Assembly: GCA_015062045.1 (NCBI GenBank)
Contig: SUVJ01000009.1
Coordinates: forward strand, 1 to 44,981
Length of the DNA: 44,981 bases
Reading direction: 5' to 3'
Source: Akkermansiaceae bacterium
Lineage (GTDB): Bacteria; Verrucomicrobiota; Verrucomicrobiia; Verrucomicrobiales; Akkermansiaceae
The notes below the pieces were generated by a model. The model did no database searches and was not told the DNA's origin. It saw only the letters and a list, made by a program, of their open reading frames with translations. Shown in pieces: positions 37,120 to 44,981 of this stretch (positions within the stretch are counted from its first letter, which is position 1; each line of letters begins with the position of its first letter). The position numbers and the translations under genes are program-made.

Positions 37120-38613
37120 ATGCGTTCATCCTCAACAGCCGGAGCGGTTCATTCTCTCTCTTGGGTGAGAGAGCGCGTGGCGTATTCTGCCGATACCCTG
37201 TGTGAGCTGTTTGGGGTGCCTTCATCTGAAAAAGCCTCGTTGATGACATATCTGCAAGCAAAGCGCATCATTAGCCGCCGTGGCTTTGATAATATTGGGG
37301 GAACGGAGGATGCGGAACCGTTGGAATCTTACATCACCGGGGCGGATTATTCGTTTCGCTTTGTCGGCATGTATTGTAGGGCAGGTTATATGGTGTGCGT
37401 GCTCCCTAAGTATGCCAATGCAGAGTTGTTGAAGGTGCCGGACCAAGGGGATTTTCACAGACCTTGTCCGGCAGCACGCCGTGCCATTTTTTCGCAGGTA
37501 TTGAAAGCCGTACGCCGTTATAAACATTCTGCTCAATTCGAGTTGCCGGAGAGTCAGCAGGATTTTGCAGACTCAAACTATTTATCATTACTGATTACAC
37601 TGCTGAGCGATTTTGTTGAAAATGGTGTCTACCGAGACAATCGTACAACAGATACCTTGAATGCGCGTGGCAGAATCCTGTGGTCTGCCACCATCCGTAA
37701 AACAAATGCAGTGCTGCAAGAGGGCGGGCCGGTGTATCCTGATGTGGTTACTCGCAAAACAGAGTTTGAGCCGCAGCACCCCATTACGCTGTTGCATCGG
37801 CGTATTGCGGGGGAGTGTTACCACTGTTTACATGACCTGGGATTAATTGATTTGCTGGATTTGCCGGTGATTGATGATGAAGAGGTTCAAGCTTCATACG
37901 ATGCCGCACACATGCTGTATTTAGTGGAGTCTGAGTTGAATGTTCAATTTGATTCTCGTCGGCGCTACATTTTAACCTTGTTACGTGAGTATTTGCTTAA
38001 ACAATCGAGTGCAGATTCGGCTCAGGTGTCGGAATACGCGTTTGGGTGTTCATCCTTTAATCTTTTGTGGGAGGATGCTTGCCGTAGCGTACTGGGGCAT
38101 GATTATTCTCGCCTTTGGTCGATTTTACCACCCGATTGGCGTTTCCCTGACAGAACGCTGCCTGCGACCAAAAGCCTTGAGCCGGATATTATTATATGTG
38201 ATGAAACCGGCACATGCGTATTGGATGCCAAGTATTACCTGCCGATGGAATCCGCCACGGGGCTGCCGTCCGGACTCCCCGGCATAGAGTCTGTTACCAA
38301 GCAGTTTCTTTATCAACAAGCTTTGTTAACCCCGGATTCTATAGAGCTAACTAAGGGGCGCATGGTTCCCCCCATTTACAATGCATTTCTGATGCCGTTG
38401 CCGCAAAACACAGCACAGCATAATAAGACCGTGACTTATTATGCCACGGTTACGATGCCCCTGTTCCAGAATATGGAGATTATCGTCCTATGCATCTCCC
38501 CAAGCAAGTTATTTGCCTGTTATGCAGACAACATCAGTGCCCCGTATTTGAGGGAATCCGTATGGCACTCCATTCGAGCAAATGCATCTGCTGCTTTATG
38601 TTCTAAGGCTTGA
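37120..38613 (+). CDS. mcrC: McrC-like component of 5-methylcytosine restriction system
   Basis: Directly follows mcrB; C-terminal PD-(D/E)xK-like LEPDIIICDETGTCVLDAKYYLP. Confidence 0.85.
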   Translation: MRSSSTAGAVHSLSWVRERVAYSADTLCELFGVPSSEKASLMTYLQAKRIISRRGFDNIGGTEDAEPLESYITGADYSFRFVGMYCRAGYMVCVLPKYANAELLKVPDQGDFHRPCPAARRAIFSQVLKAVRRYKHSAQFELPESQQDFADSNYLSLLITLLSDFVENGVYRDNRTTDTLNARGRILWSATIRKTNAVLQEGGPVYPDVVTRKTEFEPQHPITLLHRRIAGECYHCLHDLGLIDLLDLPVIDDEEVQASYDAAHMLYLVESELNVQFDSRRRYILTLLREYLLKQSSADSAQVSEYAFGCSSFNLLWEDACRSVLGHDYSRLWSILPPDWRFPDRTLPATKSLEPDIIICDETGTCVLDAKYYLPMESATGLPSGLPGIESVTKQFLYQQALLTPDSIELTKGRMVPPIYNAFLMPLPQNTAQHNKTVTYYATVTMPLFQNMEIIVLCISPSKLFACYADNISAPYLRESVWHSIRANASAALCSKA

Positions 38614-38669
38614 TTTTTAATGCTCTGATAAAGTTCAGGATTTGCCCCGTTGTAGTCCATTGTTGTTGG

Positions 38670-38769
38670 GGGAGGGGCTTACTCGTTTCGTGTAAGCATA
38701 AAAATCACCAATTGATACAGCGTAAAGCCTCTCCCTTTGTCATTTGAAAATGTGCCCCTCCCATTTTCA
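38670..38769. other. Intergenic region with competing long-range pairings (candidate structured RNA)
   Basis: GGGAGGGGC (38670-38678) can pair with GCCTCTCCC (38727-38735) or with GCCCCTCCC (38754-38762), which lies in the loop of TGAAAATG/CATTTTCA (38745-38769). Confidence 0.4.
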
Positions 38770-38811
38770 TGCAGCGTACATATTATGCCACGCTAAAATT
38801 GTAAATTTTGC

Positions 38812-38839
38812 TTGACTTTCAGGGTGGGGGGAGTAGAAT
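38812..38839 (+). promoter_or_regulatory. Promoter of aspS
   Basis: TTGACT - 16 nt - TAGAAT. Confidence 0.65.
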
Positions 38840-38902
38840 CTTCGCGCTTCATGGTGCTAATGTTGCAGCATGAACCGATGAATTATCAGCAAGCATACTA
38901 TT

Positions 38903-40756
38903 ATGAACAGTTACCGTACCCATACGTGTGATGAGCTCCGCCTTACAGATGCCGGCAAGCAAGTAACGCTTTGCGGCTGGGTGGATACCGTTCGCGACCA
39001 TGGTGGTGTGATCTTTATCGACCTCCGTGACCGCGCAGGAAAAACTCAGATTGTTTTCCACCCTGAGAATAATGCTGATCTTGCTGATAATGCTGAGAAT
39101 CTTCGTGTTGAATCCGTTATTCAAGTGTGCGGCACCGTGGTTGCCCGCCTTAAGACGGATGAGGTGGATGCCACTAACCCCGACCTTGCCACCGGTGAGA
39201 TTGAGGTGGATGCCTCTGCCATGACCGTGCTTAACCGCGCTGCCGTGCTGCCCTTCCAGCTGGACCGCAACGTGGCTAATGAGGATCTGCGCCTCAAGTA
39301 CCGTTTCCTGGACCTGCGCCGCACCGAGATGCAGCGCAACATGATTCTGCGCCACCGCATCACCAAAACCATGCGAGATTATTTGGATGAGCAGGGATTC
39401 CTGGAGATTGAGACCCCCATCCTCTCCAAGAGCACCCCGGAGGGCGCACGAGACTTCTTGGTGCCCAGCCGACTGACCCCCGGTACCTTCTACGCCTTGC
39501 CGCAGGCCCCGCAGCAGTACAAGCAGCTGCTCATGGTTGCCGGCATGGAGAAATACTTCCAGGTGGCTCGTTGCTTCCGCGATGAGGATTTGCGTGCAGA
39601 CCGCCAGCCCGAGTTCACGCAGATTGATATTGAAGCATCCTTCATCACCCCCGAGGACATTTACGCATGGATTGAGAACATGCTCAAGCGTGTGTTCAAG
39701 GAGTCCGTGGGGCGCGACATCGTAACTCCGTTCCCCCGCATGACTTGGAAGGATGCCATGGACCAATACGGCTCCGACAAGCCTGAGCGCCGCTTTGAGA
39801 TAAAGATTACGGAGTGCTCAGACATCTTTGCCAACAGCGACTTCCGTGTGTTCTCCGGTGCCATTGCCAATGGTGGTGTGGTTAAAGCCATCAACGCCAA
39901 GGGCTTCAATCCCTCCGTCGGTCAAATCGATTCCCTTACCCAAACCGCCATTGAGGCCGGAGCCAAGGGCTTGGCCTACATCAAGGTTCGAGATGTCAAT
40001 GACCTCAAGGAGTGGAAGAGCCCCATTACCAAGCGTCTTTCCGCCACAGAGGTAGAGGCCCTCAAAGAGCGCCTTAACATTGAGAGCGGCGACTGCATCT
40101 TCTTTGCCGCCGGTGAGTGGGAGCAAAGCTGCACCATCCTCGGCCGTGTGCGTTTGGCCTGCGGTGAGTTCATGGAGCTGCTTAAAGACAATGATGAGAT
40201 TGACCTCTTCTGGGTGAACCGCTTCCCGCTGTTCGGGTGGGATGCCGAGGAGCAGCGCTTCTGCGCCATTCACCACCCCTTTACCCGCCCCGTACCGGAG
40301 GACGTGGAGAAAGTGCTCAAGGGTGAAATCTCCACAGATATCTGTGCAGAGGCATACGATGTTATCTTCAACGGTAACGAGCTGGGCGGCGGCTCTATTC
40401 GTATTCACGAGAAAGAGCTGCAAGATGCCACCTTCCGCGCGCTCGGTTTGGATGACGCCACCATTGAGGAGCAGTTCGGCCATTTGCTGGCAGCCTTCTC
40501 CTTCGGTGCGCCTCCTCACGGTGGCCTTGCCCTTGGTCTGGACCGCGTGGTAATGCTTATCGGCAAGTGCGAGTCAATCCGTGAGGTGATTGCCTTCCCC
40601 AAGAACAACCGTGGGGCAGACCTCATGAGCGAGTCTCCCGCCCCGGCAGAGCCCAATCAGCTGAGAGATGTTCACATTCAAGTTAAGCAGCCTGAAAAGC
40701 TCCGCCTTAAACTGGAGGCAGAAAAAGCCGCTGCCGAGGCTGCCGATCAGGCCTGA
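38903..40756 (+). CDS. aspS: Aspartyl-tRNA synthetase
   Basis: GWVDTVRDHGGVIFIDLRDR, LRRTEMQRNMILRHRITK, FRDEDLRADRQPEFTQIDIE, GLALGLDRVVMLI. Confidence 0.97.
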   Translation: MNSYRTHTCDELRLTDAGKQVTLCGWVDTVRDHGGVIFIDLRDRAGKTQIVFHPENNADLADNAENLRVESVIQVCGTVVARLKTDEVDATNPDLATGEIEVDASAMTVLNRAAVLPFQLDRNVANEDLRLKYRFLDLRRTEMQRNMILRHRITKTMRDYLDEQGFLEIETPILSKSTPEGARDFLVPSRLTPGTFYALPQAPQQYKQLLMVAGMEKYFQVARCFRDEDLRADRQPEFTQIDIEASFITPEDIYAWIENMLKRVFKESVGRDIVTPFPRMTWKDAMDQYGSDKPERRFEIKITECSDIFANSDFRVFSGAIANGGVVKAINAKGFNPSVGQIDSLTQTAIEAGAKGLAYIKVRDVNDLKEWKSPITKRLSATEVEALKERLNIESGDCIFFAAGEWEQSCTILGRVRLACGEFMELLKDNDEIDLFWVNRFPLFGWDAEEQRFCAIHHPFTRPVPEDVEKVLKGEISTDICAEAYDVIFNGNELGGGSIRIHEKELQDATFRALGLDDATIEEQFGHLLAAFSFGAPPHGGLALGLDRVVMLIGKCESIREVIAFPKNNRGADLMSESPAPAEPNQLRDVHIQVKQPEKLRLKLEAEKAAAEAADQA

Positions 40757-40782
40757 TTTTGCTCTTATTAATCTTTACCTGC

Positions 40783-40817
40783 AAAAGCCCGTGCCGCATG
40801 ATTCGGTGCGGGCTTTT
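40783..40817 (+). terminator. Intrinsic terminator after aspS
   Basis: AAAAGCCCGTGCCG-CATGATT-CGGTGCGGGCTTTT. Confidence 0.8.
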
Positions 40818-40829
40818 CTACACTAAGCC

Positions 40830-41273
40830 ATGTCCGCATTGTCCCCCACACAACAACAGACCTTGAACGCCGCCTTGCGAGAGGGCGAAACCGTATTGCA
40901 TGCCGCGCCCTGTGGCTCGGGCACCCCCGTTGCTGCGCCTAAAAGCTCATTCTGGGCTCGCTTGCTCGGCAAAAAAGCCCGGCCTGTCACCGCCGGAGCA
41001 GGGGCAGATTTTTTTGCCATAACCGCTAAACGTGTTTTATTGTTCAACGCAGCGTCTTCCACCCCCCGTGAGTGGTTTCTGATGTTAGGGATGATTCAGG
41101 ATTTTACCCTCCATGCGGATGGCTCCGGCAGCATTGTATTTGAATATAACCTTGCTGCAGATGGCACGCGCAGCCCCATCGGCCTGCTTGGCATAGCAGA
41201 TGCGCAGCAGGTGCATACGCTGCTGGCCTCTGCCATAGATGCCGCCTACAACGCCTCCCCGTGGTCCGTGTAA
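40830..41273 (+). CDS. Hypothetical protein, possibly PH-like
   Basis: FFAITAKRVLLFNAA...MLGMIQDFTLHADGSGSIVFEYN resembles bacterial PH-type beta pattern. Confidence 0.55.
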   Translation: MSALSPTQQQTLNAALREGETVLHAAPCGSGTPVAAPKSSFWARLLGKKARPVTAGAGADFFAITAKRVLLFNAASSTPREWFLMLGMIQDFTLHADGSGSIVFEYNLAADGTRSPIGLLGIADAQQVHTLLASAIDAAYNASPWSV

Positions 41274-41318
41274 AATAGTAACTGTGCTGAATTTTTGCCA
41301 TAAAATAATGAGGGCTGT

Positions 41319-41576
41319 TTGAAAAAGGAATTGCCCAATGTGCTGAATGCTGCTATAATACGCCCCGCGCGCATGAGAGAAGAATTGCCCAAGAATGTAG
41401 ATGTTGTTGCAGAACAACAGGCTTGCAAGTTGCAGCGGGACCAGAAAAACGCCCGCCGCTGCGGCGTGAGCCGTGCTTGGGTGATTACCTGGTACCTTCT
41501 GGCGTTAATTTCTCTTTGCTTTTGGTTGTTGAAGCTTTTAGGCTATTTTGATTTGCAAGCCGCCTTGCTTCAATAA
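41319..41576 (+). CDS. Small single-TM protein
   Basis: C-terminal TM AWVITWYLLALISLCFWLLKLLGYF. Confidence 0.5.
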   Translation: MKKELPNVLNAAIIRPARMREELPKNVDVVAEQQACKLQRDQKNARRCGVSRAWVITWYLLALISLCFWLLKLLGYFDLQAALLQ

Positions 41577-41656
41577 TAAGGCTGTTTACATTGATTCGGT
41601 TGTTGTATCGGAGCGTGTGAACAATTTGTGAAATGGCAATTTGTTTATATCGCAGG

Positions 41657-41723
41657 GTGGGACTTAAGTCCCACTTTTTATTGGGGGCATGCCTTTATAA
41701 TATATGTTGGACTAAAGTCCAAC
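41657..41723. repeat. Pair of related palindromes
   Basis: GTGGGACTTAAGTCCCAC (41657-41674) and GTTGGACTAAAGTCCAAC (41706-41723). Confidence 0.8.
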
Positions 41724-41776
41724 ACTCCGATAATATTCGCCCCCGCAACTACCAATTTGTAGGCGCTCCGGTAGAT

Positions 41777-41812
41777 AAAAAACAAACAAGCCACAGCGGT
41801 GGTGCTGTGGCT
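41777..41812 (-). terminator. Intrinsic terminator of the TPR gene
   Basis: AGCCACAGC/GCTGTGGCT 9-bp stem followed on the minus strand by TTGTTTGTTTTTTA. Confidence 0.75.
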
Positions 41813-41841
41813 TGCTGAAAAAAGTGGGCAGCGCAAACTCT

Positions 41842-43215
41842 TCACGAGTAAGCGGACTCTACGCGGTGGGCAACATCCTTGTAGCCGTAGTCCACCTCGT
41901 AAATGGCTTTGAAGTTTTCCAAAGATTTCTCCTTGTTGCCGGCGGTCTCGTAGAGGGTGCCAATCATGTAGAGAATCTCCTTCTTGGTGTCGTCCATAGC
42001 CACCAGCTCCTTGTCGGCGTCCTCCAACTGGCGAATAGCCATATCCGTCATGTTCTTGGCTGCATAGCACTTGCCGAGCATGAGCATGGCCTTGATGCGC
42101 AGGTTGGGGTTGGTGCGGGCACGCTGCAAGGCGGGTATAGCCTCGCTCTGCATACCGGCATCGAACAGGGCCTGGCCATACTTGAACTGCAGCTGGGCAT
42201 CCGTGGGGTTGGCTTCCACGCGGGCCTTGGCATCTTCCACCACAGCCATGGCAACCTCTTGCTTGCGGGCGTCGTATGCGGCACGGGCCTCCTCGTTGGT
42301 GGGGTCTGCTGCCAGCACTTGCTCGTAGTAGGCAAGCTCTGCCTGCAGGGCTTTCTCGTGCATTTCAGAGGCTTTGTCGTTAATGGAAACGTCTGCACCG
42401 CCGCTCAGCTGGAATGCGTAAGCGTAGAAAGAGTAGGAGTTGGCATAGTCTTCCATCTGCTCGTAGATGGAGGCAATGTCTTTAACAACCTGCAAATTGG
42501 TGTTATCCACGGCGTATTGCTCAGAGAGTTGGGCGAGGCGTTGCTCCATTTCTGCACGGGTAAGACCCATCTTATCTGCACTTTCAAGATCGGTGGTAGC
42601 TGTGGCGTTCTTCATCTTGGTGCGGAAGTCGCCGGAGCCCTCCCAGTTACCCTTCTTCATGGTAGCACGGGCGGAGCAGTCTTTTTCACCACGCTGGGCA
42701 ATGGCATCCGTGCGGTCGATTTTGAGGATGCGCTGGTAGGCATCTGCCGCCTCGGCAAACATCTCGTTCTTGATGTAGTGGTTGGCCAGCAAGTGCAGGT
42801 GCTTCTTGGGGTTAGGCTGCCCTTGACAAATGGTCTCCATGGCAAAGGCTGCCAGTGTGGGCAGGCCTAAGTCATTGGCGGCATTGAAGAGCGCCTCGTT
42901 AGCCGTGACAGAGTAGGGATCCCTCTCCAACTCGTCCTCCACGCTCACAATAACGGTGGCAGGGTCTTTGCGAGAGGTGGTGATGCGCATGCCGCCGAAG
43001 AGAGAGGAGCGGCGCCCGGCATCCGGTGTGCTCTTAATCTCACAAGCGCGCAGTACCTTGCGGCCCTCCAGGAAACCCGGGGCGCGTTTAATGAGCGTCT
43101 TGAGAATGCTGACGGCGTATTTGTAGTTTTTTGCAGCCACAGCTTGCTGAGCCTTAACCCAAAGGGAGGCTTCTGCCGGCTCCAGCTGGCGGTCTGTTAT
43201 AATGCTGATACTCAT
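41842..43215 (-). CDS. TPR-repeat protein
   Basis: Repeated TPR helices (AADAYQRILKIDRTDAIAQ, LQFKYGQALFDAGMQSEAIPALQRAR, EILYMIGTLYETAGNKEKSLENFKAIY). Confidence 0.85.
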   Translation of the reverse strand: MSISIITDRQLEPAEASLWVKAQQAVAAKNYKYAVSILKTLIKRAPGFLEGRKVLRACEIKSTPDAGRRSSLFGGMRITTSRKDPATVIVSVEDELERDPYSVTANEALFNAANDLGLPTLAAFAMETICQGQPNPKKHLHLLANHYIKNEMFAEAADAYQRILKIDRTDAIAQRGEKDCSARATMKKGNWEGSGDFRTKMKNATATTDLESADKMGLTRAEMEQRLAQLSEQYAVDNTNLQVVKDIASIYEQMEDYANSYSFYAYAFQLSGGADVSINDKASEMHEKALQAELAYYEQVLAADPTNEEARAAYDARKQEVAMAVVEDAKARVEANPTDAQLQFKYGQALFDAGMQSEAIPALQRARTNPNLRIKAMLMLGKCYAAKNMTDMAIRQLEDADKELVAMDDTKKEILYMIGTLYETAGNKEKSLENFKAIYEVDYGYKDVAHRVESAYS

Positions 43216-43283
43216 AAGTGTGTGTAAGAAAAATATGCGGCGATTACGGCATGCGTATATACCGTAACTCAGTACGTTCACCA

Positions 43284-43312
43284 TATATACCACATAATCC
43301 GCGTGATTTCAA
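43284..43312 (-). promoter_or_regulatory. Promoter of the TPR gene
   Basis: Minus strand TTGAAA - 17 nt - TATATA. Confidence 0.55.
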
Positions 43313-43352
43313 CCTTGTTTTTTAAAAAAATTATGGCAAAATAACTTGCGTG

Positions 43353-44045
43353 ATGAGGATAGATGCCATTTTGAGCCGTTTTGGTTATTGCTCCCGCAGG
43401 GAAGCCGCCTTGTGGGTCAAGCGCGGGCGTGTTACGGTGCCGGGGAGAACGCTCAAATCAGCCTCAGACAAGGCAGAGCCGGCAGAGGTGCTCATAGATG
43501 GTGAACCTGTGGAGTTTGTTAACGGTTTGTATGTTGCCCTTCACAAACCGCTTGGTTGCACATGCAGCCATAAGGAGGCCGGTGAGTTGGTGTATGATCT
43601 GCTGCCCCCGCAGTGGCTTAACCGCAGTAATGGCGTGAGCACCGTAGGCCGATTGGATAAGGAAACAAGCGGCTTACTGTTGTTGACGGATGACGGCGCG
43701 TTTGTGCACGCCCTCACCAGCCCCAAAAAACATGTGCCCAAGGTGTATGAGTTTGAAACTGCTGCCCCCATCCCCGAGCCTGCCGTGGCTCTCTTTGCCT
43801 CCGGTGAGCTCTTGTTGGATGGCGAGACCACCCCATGCCTGCCTGCGGAGCTGCAAATCACCGCCCCATGCCACGGGCTGCTTACCCTGCACGAGGGGCG
43901 CTACCACCAAGTGCGCCGCATGTTGGCCGCTGTGGGTGCCCCTGTTATTAGCCTTACCCGCACCGCCATAGGCCCCTTAAAATTGGCAGATTTACATTTG
44001 ACCCCGGGGGAATGGGCAGAGATTGACCCCACCATCTTTTCATGA
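43353..44045 (+). CDS. RsuA/RluE-family pseudouridine synthase
   Basis: N-terminal S4-like RIDAILSRFGYCSRREAALWVKRGRVTVPG; VGRLDKETSGLLLLTDDG; HEGRYHQVRRMLAAVG. Confidence 0.92.
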   Translation: MRIDAILSRFGYCSRREAALWVKRGRVTVPGRTLKSASDKAEPAEVLIDGEPVEFVNGLYVALHKPLGCTCSHKEAGELVYDLLPPQWLNRSNGVSTVGRLDKETSGLLLLTDDGAFVHALTSPKKHVPKVYEFETAAPIPEPAVALFASGELLLDGETTPCLPAELQITAPCHGLLTLHEGRYHQVRRMLAAVGAPVISLTRTAIGPLKLADLHLTPGEWAEIDPTIFS

Positions 44046-44827
44046 GTTTCGACATGCCCATAGCCGTGCACGCCGACTTTACCGTGTTGTATGAAGATGC
44101 GGATGTGTTGGCTGTGGACAAAGCAGCCCCCTTGCTCACCCACCCCACGGGCGAGAAAAACGAGCCTACCCTATGGCATGGCGTAAAAGAACTGTTGGCG
44201 TATGAGCTGGCTTGCGGCGGGCAGGTGTCCCTGGTCAACAGGCTGGACCGCGAGACCAGCGGTATCACCCTCATTGCAAAAAATGCCGCTGCCGCAAGAG
44301 AGCTGGGCAAGGCCATGCAACACCGCCTCTTGCATAAAGAATACCTCGCCGTGGTGCAGGGTACCCCGCTGTGGAGCACCGCCTGCTGTGCAGAGCCTAT
44401 TTTACGGATGGAGGATGTTGCGCCCACCCGCATCCACGTGCGCCAATGTTGCCACCCCCAAGGCCGCCCCTGCCGTACGGAGTTTGAGGTGCTGCGCCGT
44501 GTGCCTGCCCGTAAGCATCTGCCTGCCATGGCTCTTGTTCGCTGCACCCCCCACACGGGGCGCATGCACCAAATCCGTGTTCACCTGGCCTACCTGGGAC
44601 ACCCCATTGTTGGCGATAAAATTTACGGAGGCGATGAGCAGAATTACCTGGACTTCATTGCCCATGGCTGGACACCTCAGCTTGCCTCCCGTCTTTTTTT
44701 GGAGCGTCATGCCCTCCATGCTTCCGCCCTCTCTTTCCCCTATGCCGGTACCTCCATTAACGTCAGCAGCCCCATGCCGCGCGACATGAGGCTGCTGTTG
44801 GAAGAAGGGGGTATTTTATGTTGCTGA
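44042..44827 (+). CDS. RluA-family pseudouridine synthase
   Basis: VNRLDRETSGITLIAKN; RCTPHTGRMHQIRVHLAYLGHPIVGDKIYGG; overlaps previous stop by 4 nt. Confidence 0.92.
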   Translation: MSFDMPIAVHADFTVLYEDADVLAVDKAAPLLTHPTGEKNEPTLWHGVKELLAYELACGGQVSLVNRLDRETSGITLIAKNAAAARELGKAMQHRLLHKEYLAVVQGTPLWSTACCAEPILRMEDVAPTRIHVRQCCHPQGRPCRTEFEVLRRVPARKHLPAMALVRCTPHTGRMHQIRVHLAYLGHPIVGDKIYGGDEQNYLDFIAHGWTPQLASRLFLERHALHASALSFPYAGTSINVSSPMPRDMRLLLEEGGILCC

Positions 44828-44887
44828 TTTTTTGCTAAATCCCTTTTTATCTGCCCTTCGTAAATCGGGGACCTCAAAAAACTCGCC

Positions 44888-44981
44888 AAATGGCAATTTG
44901 TAGGGGATACCCTGCGGACGAATGCCCGCCGAAATCAGAGCCCCGGCGAGGGGCGATATATGGTAGCCCGGCGGTGGAGCC
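44888..44981. repeat. Probable dispersed intergenic repeat, cut by the window edge
   Basis: Non-coding GC-rich AATGGCAATTTGTAGGGG...GCCCCGGCGAGGGGCGATATATGGTAGCCCGGCGGTGGAGCC; shares AATGGCAATTTGT with 41634-41646. Confidence 0.4.

Noticed and set aside
33862-38613. DNA phosphorothioation (Dnd/Ssp) system from sufS next to mcrBC
   Set aside because: No DndB-E or SspB-D homologues visible; sufS is most simply a housekeeping cysteine desulfurase.
38849-39766. 305-aa minus-strand ORF
   Set aside because: Shadow of the unambiguous aspS gene on the opposite strand.
43353-44827. Tandem pseudouridine synthases as a new RNA-modification system
   Set aside because: Both are ordinary RsuA and RluA family members; overlap suggests co-expression but nothing more.

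Overview
The window looks like an ordinary chromosomal segment of a Verrucomicrobia/Akkermansia-like bacterium; the lineage is inferred from gene content and protein style, not searched. It carries about 34 credible CDSs, three intact tRNA genes (Arg-CCG and two identical Gly-GCC) and tRNA-derived debris. Most genes are housekeeping: rlmB-like methyltransferase, tcdA, ymdB, rseP, DEAD-box helicase, cobA-hemD fusion, hemA, cstA, class A PBP, sufS, aspS and two pseudouridine synthases. Accessory genes include a GH110-like alpha-1,3-galactosidase, an MmeI-like fused restriction-methyltransferase inside a housekeeping directon, and a McrBC pair whose McrB seems to carry an EVE-like domain. I found no CRISPR array, transposase or prophage. 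The best leads are: (1) a cluster of four uncharacterised envelope proteins (22.1-28.2 kb) centred on a membrane-anchored transglutaminase-like protein; (2) a class A PBP whose transpeptidase SxxK and SxN motifs are degenerate while its glycosyltransferase motifs are intact; (3) a mcrC-aspS intergenic region with mutually exclusive or pseudoknot-type pairings; (4) duplicated tRNA 3'-half/terminator cassettes and a hairpin array next to the tRNA-Gly genes; (5) two adjacent secreted proteins sharing an apparently undescribed repeated domain. All functional calls come from reading motifs, with no database searches.
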